A model generated the notes under the pieces. That model had not been told where the DNA came from, did no database searches, and saw only the letters and a list, made by a program, of their open reading frames with translations. The translations under genes were made by a program, and so were the position numbers. Of a stretch of 7,627 bases of DNA, positions 1 through 4,487 are shown one piece after another. Source of the DNA: Succinatimonas sp. UBA6849 (GTDB lineage: Bacteria; Pseudomonadota; Gammaproteobacteria; Enterobacterales; Succinivibrionaceae); NCBI GenBank assembly GCA_002449335.1, contig DKDL01000116.1:1-7627 (forward strand), in the 5' to 3' direction. The stretch's first letter is position 1. Every line of letters begins with the position of its first letter.

Positions 1-1
1 T

Positions 2-517
2 ATCGGTGTGGGTGTAACCTTCGCATCCTTACTGTTCATGAGACATATGGCTCGTTCAGTTGAAGTAAGACGTCAGACTCATAAAGCTGATGAGTACGAA
101 TCACAGGATGGCGAGTTAGTACCAGACGATACTATCGAAATTCCTGATGACGTAATCGTGCTGCAGATCAACGGTCCATTATTCTATGGCTTTGCAGCTG
201 AGTTCTGCGACAAGTTAAAGTCATTAGAAGATATGCCAAGAATTCTGATTTTGCGTATGCGTTTCATGCCTTATCTTGATGCTTCAGGTGAAAACTCAAT
301 TGAAGACATTATTAAGATTTGTCGTGAGCATAAGACTTACGTAATCTTCTCAGCTGTAAGACCTCAACCACGTGCAATCTTACAGAAAGCAGGTATTCAT
401 AAGAATCTTGATGGTGCGATTGCTGTTGATTTTGAGCATGCCCTTGAGATGGCAAAACAGCTTTTAGCTGATAAAGACTTTATGAACAAGCACGTTGATC
501 CTTGTGCTCATAAATAA
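2..517 (+). CDS. SulP family anion transporter, C-terminal part with STAS domain (5' partial)
   Basis: The frame is open from the left edge, so only the last 171 residues of a much longer protein are visible; GTG at position 8 is an internal Val, not a start. The first residues (IGVGVTFASLLFMRHMARS) look like the end of the last membrane helix, followed by a basic/acidic linker. A cytoplasmic STAS domain then runs from about IPDDVIVLQINGPLFYG to the C terminus. The segment ILRMRFMPYLDASGENSIED matches the SulP STAS signature (hydrophobic strand, then D-[AS]-[ST]-G). Family knowledge: SulP proteins have 10-14 helices plus a STAS domain and carry sulfate, bicarbonate, dicarboxylates or other anions across the inner membrane. 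The STAS domain is needed for folding and regulation and does not reveal the substrate. The gene ends 40 bp before a strong terminator, so it is probably the last gene of its transcript. Family assignment is firm; the substrate is unknown. Confidence 0.9.
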   Translation: MGVGVTFASLLFMRHMARSVEVRRQTHKADEYESQDGELVPDDTIEIPDDVIVLQINGPLFYGFAAEFCDKLKSLEDMPRILILRMRFMPYLDASGENSIEDIIKICREHKTYVIFSAVRPQPRAILQKAGIHKNLDGAIAVDFEHALEMAKQLLADKDFMNKHVDPCAHK

Positions 518-556
518 AGTTAAACAAAATTAACGCTTACAAAAGTAAGTTATAAG

Positions 557-583
557 AATGCCGGACACTGTCCGGCATTTTTG
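557..583 (+). terminator. Rho-independent terminator of the SulP gene
   Basis: AATGCCGGAC (557-566) pairs perfectly with GTCCGGCATT (570-579) across a 3-nt loop, and the run TTTTT (578-582) follows. The GC-rich core and U-tract make this a strong intrinsic terminator, about 40 bp after the transporter stop codon. Read leftward, the same hairpin is followed by the moderately U-rich CTTATAAC, so it may also back up termination of smpB on the other strand. Confidence 0.9.
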
Positions 584-602
584 TCTTTGAATTTTTTATC
601 TT

Positions 603-628
603 AAAAAGATCAGATTAGTACTATCTGA
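603..628 (-). terminator. Weak terminator hairpin overlapping the smpB stop codon
   Basis: On the minus strand TCAGAT (628-623) pairs with ATCTGA (615-610) around a 7-nt loop, followed at once by TCTTTTT (609-603). The smpB stop codon TAG (623-621) lies at the stem/loop junction, so a terminating ribosome would cover the hairpin. The stem is short and AT-rich, so termination is probably weak alone and helped by the 557-579 hairpin further on. Confidence 0.5.
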
Positions 629-1097
629 AAGACTTCTTCATGATACGTTCTTTATCACGTGCCCATTGCTTGTCTTTAATTGAATCGCGCTTGTCGTGAT
701 CCTGCTTGCCACGGGCAACGCCAATTTCCAGTTTTGCCCATGAGCCTTTCCAGTACATCTTTAATGGAATTAAAGTATAGCCCTGTCTTTGAACACAGCC
801 CGTAAGCTTATCGATTTCACGTCTTGATAAAAGCAGTTTTCTAGTACGGGTAGGATCACTTACTACAAAGGCACAACTTGTCTTTAAAGGATTGATGATG
901 GAGCCTAACATGATCACTTCACCATCTTTTACAGTTACATAAGCCTCTGAAATATTACACTTACCAGCTCTTAAGGACTTTACTTCCCAGCCCTGTAACT
1001 CAAGACCTGCTTCATATCTGTCTTCAATAAAATATTCAAAGGTAGCTTTGCGGTTAACAGCAATCATGTTGCTGCTTTGTTTTTCTTTCTTTGCCAC
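621..1097 (-). CDS. smpB: SsrA (tmRNA)-binding protein SmpB
   Basis: SmpB (158 aa, close to E. coli length) binds the tRNA-like domain of tmRNA and delivers it to ribosomes stalled on mRNAs lacking a stop codon. The nascent chain is then tagged for proteolysis and the ribosome released. Family landmarks: a basic N-terminal tail, then EYFIEDRYEAGLELQGWEVK (residues 21-40), SLRAGKCNISEAYV (41-54), DPTRTRKLLL (81-90) and KMYWKGSWAKLEIGVARGK (113-131). The basic C-terminal tail (DKRDSIKDKQW to the end) enters the empty mRNA channel as a helix. The start is GTG at 1097-1095 (CAC on the plus strand), chosen because AAGGGG (1111-1106) lies 8 nt upstream and the resulting N terminus matches the length of known SmpB tails. 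ATG codon 11 is the alternative but has no better ribosome site. The gene stands alone; the tmRNA gene ssrA, sometimes nearby in other genomes, is not in the window. Confidence 0.98.
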   Translation of the reverse strand: MAKKEKQSSNMIAVNRKATFEYFIEDRYEAGLELQGWEVKSLRAGKCNISEAYVTVKDGEVIMLGSIINPLKTSCAFVVSDPTRTRKLLLSRREIDKLTGCVQRQGYTLIPLKMYWKGSWAKLEIGVARGKQDHDKRDSIKDKQWARDKERIMKKSFR

Positions 1098-1105
1098 TTA
1101 TAATG

Positions 1106-1111
1106 CCCCTT
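1106..1111 (-). promoter_or_regulatory. Ribosome binding site that fixes the smpB GTG start
   Basis: AAGGGG on the minus strand lies 8 nt upstream of the GTG codon. It is the only good Shine-Dalgarno match near the start and supports GTG over the internal ATG 30 nt further in. Confidence 0.75.
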
Positions 1112-1114
1112 GAT

Positions 1115-1152
1115 TAAAGGCGTAATTTTAGTAAAATGCGCCTTTATTTTTT
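1115..1152 (+). terminator. Terminator-like hairpin facing right, upstream of smpB
   Basis: TAAAGGCG (1115-1122) pairs perfectly with CGCCTTTA (1139-1146). Inside it, ATTTT (1125-1129) pairs with AAAAT (1133-1137) around the loop AGT; a T-G wobble and one bulged A join the two stems. TTTTTT (1147-1152) follows on the plus strand, giving the form of an intrinsic terminator. No plus-strand gene ends here: the nearest, the SulP gene, stops 600 bp to the left beyond its own terminator. It may stop antisense or read-through transcripts crossing smpB before they reach the chemoreceptor gene. It may instead act as a hairpin in the smpB 5' leader, because its edge lies 3 nt from the smpB ribosome site. 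Confidence 0.55.
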
Positions 1153-1276
1153 GTTATTAGTTTAAGTTAATTATCTTGAAAGATTGTTTTGATAAATTTA
1201 ATCTTGCCAAAGTTCTCATTAATTTGACTTGCCTTTCAGAATTGTACAGAAAAACATGCCATAACTTCAAATAATC

Positions 1277-1303
1277 TAAAAAAATATACTACGCTGCCGA
1301 CAA
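1277..1303 (+). promoter_or_regulatory. Sigma-28 (FliA) promoter of the chemoreceptor gene
   Basis: TAAAAAAA (1277-1284), exactly 11 nt, then GCCGACAA (1296-1303). The known enterobacterial FliA consensus is TAAAGTTT-N11-GCCGATAA. The key TAAA and GCCGA-AA blocks match, with only T to C in the -10 element, and the spacing is exact. Transcription would start near 1310, giving a leader of roughly 115 nt. Placement before a chemoreceptor fits the usual late flagellar class of FliA genes. Confidence 0.8.
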
Positions 1304-1359
1304 TTTCAAATAGAATATAAAGAACTACTAGTTTTTATTAATAGCATATTCCAAACTTG

Positions 1360-1389
1360 TATAATACTGACGGGATTAATTGTCAGTAT
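1360..1389 (+). promoter_or_regulatory. TATAAT box overlapped by an 8-bp inverted repeat
   Basis: A perfect -10 hexamer TATAAT (1360-1365) runs into ATACTGAC (1364-1371), which is repeated inverted as GTCAGTAT (1382-1389) with a 10-nt spacer. No good -35 hexamer lies 16-18 nt upstream (ATTAAT at 1337-1342 is the nearest). If this is a second, housekeeping promoter, the repeat would cover its start point like an operator. If transcription comes from the sigma-28 site, the repeat would form a leader hairpin ending 26 nt before the ribosome site AGAGG. Confidence 0.45.
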
Positions 1390-1426
1390 CAACACCCCAG
1401 TGCCGTAAGGTATATAGAGGCTGTAT

Positions 1427-3226
1427 ATGGAAAATTATAATAACGACAACGATTTAGCTCAGCAAGAAAATGATCTGTCACAGACTGTATCTGAACTAGA
1501 ACAAGTAGCAGAACAGAATAGTCTACCTGAGGATGGAAATCAGGAGAGCACATCTGTTGACAATCAATCTGAATCACAAGACAACAGCTTTGATTCTGCT
1601 TCTACTGAGAGTACCACCTTTTCTGTAAGCAACAATGCCTACAAGTCAGCACCTTTCTTTAAGTCATTATTCACCTTAAAGTTCGGTGATATTTCTATTG
1701 TGCATAGAATTATTGCATCTTTTGCACTCTCAATTTTAATTTTTGCTGTAGGCTCTCTGTGCATTATTTCTAACATCAACTCATATGTTGATCAGCGTAA
1801 CTGTATTGAAAAGCTGTACTCTGACCTAAATGCAATTAACAGTGCCTTTATTGAATTAAGTCATGACAACCATGACGGACAGGCTATAGCTGATGCAAAA
1901 CAGGCTTTAGAGAATATTACAGCAGGATTGAACTCAGAAAAGAGCAAAGTCTTTTTCTCTGTAAATCAGAGTGCTGTGGATTTACGTCAGGCAGTTACCA
2001 CTTTTGCAAATCATTCTCGTTCAATTTTATCTAACAACACCAATGCTGATACCTTCTATCAGGAGTTGAGATCATGCTCTGAAGTGTTAACTAAAATTGA
2101 CTCTTTAATTAAGAACGGTAAGTTAGATGCTAAAGCCTATAACAAGGTTTTATATTCTTTATATGCTGTCTTAGTTATCACTATTTTAGTATCTGTACTG
2201 CAATCACTGTTCTTATCAAAATCTCTCAACAGCGAAGTTAAACACGTATGGAAATCTTTATTAAAGATTGCCTCAGGAGATTTCAGACGCGATACCGACA
2301 AGATCAATCGCAAAAACGAGATTGGCAGTATCGATGGCCTAGTTGATAATGTTGCTGTCTCCATGCAGAAAACTGTTAATAAGTTAAATAACGATTTCTG
2401 CAAGATGGTGGACATGGTTAACTACAACTCATCCATGCTGGACAACGCAGCTGATGCGATGGCTACCCAAAGATCAAAAGCTCATTCTGTAGCACAGGCA
2501 ACTGCTAATATGGAAAACACCATTGAAAAGGTTACAGAATTTGCCCGTTCTACCCTGTCTGAGGTCAAGACTGCAGAAACAGCATCTGATACCTGCCGTT
2601 GCACTATGCAGGACAACATCACCACTAACCATACTTTAGCAGACAAGTTACGTGACACCTCAGTTGCAATTCAAAAGATTAACGAGATGGGTGAACAGAT
2701 TAACTCTATCGTAAGAACCATTGCTGCAATTGCTGATCAAACTAACCTTCTGGCATTGAATGCTACTATTGAGGCTGCCCGTTCTGGTGAGCACGGTAAA
2801 GGCTTTGCTGTGGTTGCAAACGAAGTTCGTGATCTGGCTAAAAAGACAGCAACCTCAACTGATGAGGTTACCGATACCATTTCTAATCTGTCAAAAGCAG
2901 TGGAGACTTGCGTTAAGGTGGTAGCTTCCTGCGAAGAGGAAATGAACAACTCTGTACAGCAAAGCTCTAAAGCAAACTCTGCGATTGAAGAGATTATGGG
3001 TATTATTGCAACCATTACCGATATGTCAGAGCAGATTGTACAGTCCTGTCAGGAACAGACCTCAATTGCAGCTGACGTAAACCACTCAATTGAGAACATC
3101 AATGCAATCACTGAAGAGTGCTTTGAACACATTGATGACACCAAGCAGTCAGTGCATAAGATTAGAAACTTAGCTCAAAATCAGGTTGAGAATTTGTCAG
3201 CCTTTATCGTTAACGAAGATAAGTAA
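1427..3226 (+). CDS. Methyl-accepting chemotaxis protein with acidic N-terminal extension
   Basis: This 599-aa inner-membrane chemoreceptor senses a ligand outside and controls CheA/CheW signalling to the flagellar motor. Residues 1-72 form a Q/N/S/E-rich tail with 16 acidic and no basic residues. TM1 is about 94-116 (IIASFALSILIFAVGSL), and the sensory loop at 117-241 is helical and short, of four-helix-bundle size. TM2 is about 242-264 (SLYAVLVITILVSVLQSLFL), and a HAMP domain follows at about 265-317 (GDFRRD, NEIGSIDGL). The signalling coiled coil fills the rest. Its conserved hairpin tip is at 435-474 (IADQTNLLALNATIEAARSG, then GKGFAVVANEVRDLAKKTA). There is no C-terminal NWETF-type tether for CheR/CheB. 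Six cysteines lie in the cytoplasmic part (325, 390, 392, 495, 502, 541, with another at 565), more than usual. The start is supported by AGAGG 6 nt upstream; no in-frame Met occurs before residue 313. Ligand unknown. Confidence 0.95.
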   Translation: MENYNNDNDLAQQENDLSQTVSELEQVAEQNSLPEDGNQESTSVDNQSESQDNSFDSASTESTTFSVSNNAYKSAPFFKSLFTLKFGDISIVHRIIASFALSILIFAVGSLCIISNINSYVDQRNCIEKLYSDLNAINSAFIELSHDNHDGQAIADAKQALENITAGLNSEKSKVFFSVNQSAVDLRQAVTTFANHSRSILSNNTNADTFYQELRSCSEVLTKIDSLIKNGKLDAKAYNKVLYSLYAVLVITILVSVLQSLFLSKSLNSEVKHVWKSLLKIASGDFRRDTDKINRKNEIGSIDGLVDNVAVSMQKTVNKLNNDFCKMVDMVNYNSSMLDNAADAMATQRSKAHSVAQATANMENTIEKVTEFARSTLSEVKTAETASDTCRCTMQDNITTNHTLADKLRDTSVAIQKINEMGEQINSIVRTIAAIADQTNLLALNATIEAARSGEHGKGFAVVANEVRDLAKKTATSTDEVTDTISNLSKAVETCVKVVASCEEEMNNSVQQSSKANSAIEEIMGIIATITDMSEQIVQSCQEQTSIAADVNHSIENINAITEECFEHIDDTKQSVHKIRNLAQNQVENLSAFIVNEDK

Positions 3227-3260
3227 CTATCTTTTTAATCTCAAATCAATTTTTCTCGAG

Positions 3261-3295
3261 AGTATGCCAACAGTAAAATGTTGGCATACTTTTTT
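3261..3295 (+). terminator. Strong rho-independent terminator after the chemoreceptor gene
   Basis: AGTATGCCAACA (3261-3272) pairs perfectly with TGTTGGCATACT (3279-3290) around a 6-nt loop, followed by TTTTTT (3290-3295). A 12-bp perfect stem with a clean U-tract, 35 bp after the stop codon, separates the chemoreceptor transcript from the flagellin gene 67 bp on. Confidence 0.95.
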
Positions 3296-3300
3296 CATAT

Positions 3301-3341
3301 ATTTCGTTGACGACGAAATTTTGCCGTTTATAAATTTCGTC
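3301..3341. repeat. Three alternating copies of ATTTCGT forming nested inverted repeats
   Basis: ATTTCGT (3301-3307), its complement ACGAAAT (3313-3319), and ATTTCGT again (3334-3340). Copies 2 and 3 extend to a perfect 9-bp inverted repeat, GACGAAATT (3312-3320) with AATTTCGTC (3333-3341), whose spacer holds most of the -10 region. Copies 1 and 2 flank the -35 hexamer. This is what one or two dimer-binding operators over a promoter would look like; no regulator can be named from sequence alone. Confidence 0.5.
3307..3334 (+). promoter_or_regulatory. Flagellin promoter, sigma-70-like with partial sigma-28 -10
   Basis: TTGACG (3307-3312) and TATAAA (3329-3334), 16 nt apart, make a good sigma-70 promoter, with a start near 3341 and a leader of about 20 nt. 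An overlapping GCCGTTTA (3323-3330) matches 6 of 8 bases of the sigma-28 -10 element, but the sequence at the expected -35 (TCGTTGAC, 3304-3311) does not resemble TAAA. The preceding terminator leaves only 66 bp between it and the start codon, so the promoter must lie here. Confidence 0.6.
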
Positions 3342-3361
3342 AATAATATATGGAGAGAAAA

Positions 3362-4297
3362 ATGGCCTTATATCTAAATACAAACCTTTCAGCAAGACTT
3401 GCTCAAAGGACTGTAAACAGACAGACAGCTCGTCTTGATACGTCTTATGAAAGATTATCAAGCGGTTTGAGAATTAACTCAGCTAAAGATGATCCTGCAG
3501 GTGTTCAGACCTCAGACAGACTGACTGTTCAGTTAAACTCATTAAATCAGACAAACCGTAATGCTCAAAACGCCATTGCCTATGCACAGACAGCAGAAGG
3601 CGCAATGGAAGAAATTACCACTATGCTGCAGAGAATTCGTACTCTGGCAGTACAGTCAGCTAACGGTACGAATGCAACTGATAACCGTATTGCTCTTCAG
3701 GATGAGGTTGATCAGTTAAACGAAGAAATTGGTCGTATTGCTCGTGATACCACGTTCGGTGGTCAGGATTTGTTAAATGGCAATGCTTCCATTGCCCGTT
3801 TCCAGATTAGCCCAGATCCAGGTTCAATCATTAAGGTTGACCTCTCAACTGGCTTTGATACTAATTCATTGGCAAAGCTTGCCGCAAAAATATCAGGTTC
3901 TGAGACCTTTCAGTTACCTGAAGGTTCAACTTTAACCGTATCTGAGTTTAAGTTCTCAGATGTGTTCTCATATCAGGTAAACGGTAAAGGTATTGATATT
4001 AGCTCTATCTCTAATGCTCAGATAGTTTTAGCTGGTATTGACTACTTAATGACAGCAGTCGACTCTAAGAGATCAGAGCTAGGTGCTATTCAGAACCGTC
4101 TTGAGTCAACCATCAGAAATCAGGAAAACATCTCTGAGAACGTTTCAGATTCACGTTCTCAAATTCGTGATACTGACTATGCTGAAGAAGTTTCAAATAT
4201 GACCGCAGCTCAGATCCTGCAACAGGGTGCAGTTACCATTCTGACTCAGGCAAATCAGAAGCCGCAGATGGCATTGCAGATGTTGCAGGAAAGCTAG
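3362..4297 (+). CDS. fliC: Flagellin
   Basis: This is the filament subunit of the bacterial flagellum, exported through the flagellar type III apparatus. At 311 aa it is short. The N-terminal D0/D1 region (1 to about 175) carries LNTNLSARLAQRT, RLSSGLRINSAKDDPAG (31-47) and QRIRTLAVQSANGTN (90-104). The C-terminal D1/D0 region (about 215-311) carries RSQIRDTDYAEEVSNMT (265-281) and ILQQGAVTILTQANQ (285-299). The outer D2/D3 domains of larger flagellins are missing, replaced by a small insert at about 176-214. The gene symbol is a family label only; several flagellin paralogs may exist. I chose the ATG at 3362 because GGAGA (3352-3356) lies just upstream and MALYLNTN is the typical N terminus. 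An in-frame ATG at 3350 would overlap that ribosome site. No fliD, fliS or flaG homologue is adjacent; neighbours are a chemoreceptor gene and ettA. Confidence 0.96.
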   Translation: MALYLNTNLSARLAQRTVNRQTARLDTSYERLSSGLRINSAKDDPAGVQTSDRLTVQLNSLNQTNRNAQNAIAYAQTAEGAMEEITTMLQRIRTLAVQSANGTNATDNRIALQDEVDQLNEEIGRIARDTTFGGQDLLNGNASIARFQISPDPGSIIKVDLSTGFDTNSLAKLAAKISGSETFQLPEGSTLTVSEFKFSDVFSYQVNGKGIDISSISNAQIVLAGIDYLMTAVDSKRSELGAIQNRLESTIRNQENISENVSDSRSQIRDTDYAEEVSNMTAAQILQQGAVTILTQANQKPQMALQMLQES

Positions 4298-4317
4298 TTT
4301 AGAAGGAAACTAGTTTT
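4294..4317 (+). terminator. Weak hairpin overlapping the flagellin stop codon
   Basis: CTAGTTT (4294-4300) pairs perfectly with AAACTAG (4307-4313) around the loop AGAAGG, followed by TTTT (4314-4317). The TAG stop codon (4295-4297) is inside the left arm. The stem is AT-rich and the U-tract short, so it may be a leaky first terminator or a 3'-end stabilising stem ahead of the stronger hairpin about 80 bp on. Confidence 0.4.
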
Positions 4318-4391
4318 AAATAGAAAAGATACAACACTCAAACAAAACATAAGTAACGGCAAAATTTAAAATTCACTCCATTTTTCTCGTA

Positions 4392-4420
4392 AAGACCGCC
4401 ATCAGGCGGTCTTCTTATTT
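4392..4420 (+). terminator. Rho-independent terminator after the flagellin gene
   Basis: AAGACCGCC (4392-4400) pairs perfectly with GGCGGTCTT (4405-4413) across the loop ATCA, followed by the T-rich CTTCTTATTT. It gives a 3' untranslated region of about 100 nt for the flagellin mRNA and insulates ettA. Confidence 0.88.
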
Positions 4421-4451
4421 ACGCTATTTTTCCTAGAAAAAGACTATTCCA

Positions 4452-4460
4452 TGTTACAAT
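4452..4460 (+). promoter_or_regulatory. Extended -10 promoter of ettA
   Basis: TGTTACAAT (4452-4460) is a TGn motif directly before the hexamer TACAAT, an extended -10 element. The sequence 17 nt upstream (CCTAGA) is a poor -35, which extended -10 promoters tolerate. Transcription would begin near 4467, about 20 nt before the start codon. Confidence 0.55.
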
Positions 4461-4487
4461 GTACTGGTCATTTACATGAGGAAATTT

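Larger units (their letters stand above)
1098..1426. other. Divergent intergenic region between smpB and the chemoreceptor gene
   Basis: This is 329 bp of very AT-rich sequence without a credible open frame. It holds, in order: the smpB ribosome site, a right-facing terminator-like hairpin, about 120 bp (1153-1276) in which I see only weak promoter-like hexamers, a sigma-28 promoter, a TATAAT box overlapped by an inverted repeat, and the chemoreceptor ribosome site AGAGG (1416-1420). The smpB promoter should also lie here, reading left, but I could not pick out a convincing -35/-10 pair. Confidence 0.7.

Noticed and set aside
2..517. A stand-alone STAS-domain anti-sigma antagonist starting at GTG 8
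   Set aside because: The first residues are a hydrophobic helix end contiguous with the left edge, and the domain carries the SulP type of STAS signature, so it is the tail of a transporter.
1098..1426. ssrA (tmRNA) gene next to smpB
   Set aside because: The intergenic DNA shows neither a tRNA-like acceptor end with CCA nor a tag reading frame ending in an ALAA-type sequence, and it is too AT-rich.
1389..1577. Small minus-strand open frame antisense to the 5' end of the chemoreceptor gene; similar antisense frames at 2137-2415, 2737-3015 and 3246-3461
   Set aside because: These are shadows of a strong coding frame or of a terminator, with no ribosome site and no family-like sequence.
3350..3361. 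Earlier flagellin start at ATG 3350
   Set aside because: It overlaps the GGAGA ribosome site and would add MERK before the canonical MALYLNTN terminus.
3227..3361. Sigma-54 promoter for the flagellin gene
   Set aside because: No GG-N10-GC core with TGGCAC/TTGCA-like blocks is present; TTGGCA at 3281-3286 belongs to the terminator stem and has no matching -12 element.
4476..4487. Earlier ettA start at ATG 4476
   Set aside because: It overlaps the GAGGAAA ribosome site; MAQF at 4488 is the N terminus known from EttA proteins.
4298..4487. A small RNA or leader peptide between the flagellin gene and ettA
   Set aside because: Only the flagellin 3' hairpins, AT-rich filler and the ettA promoter are visible; no promoter with its own terminator and no short frame with a ribosome site.
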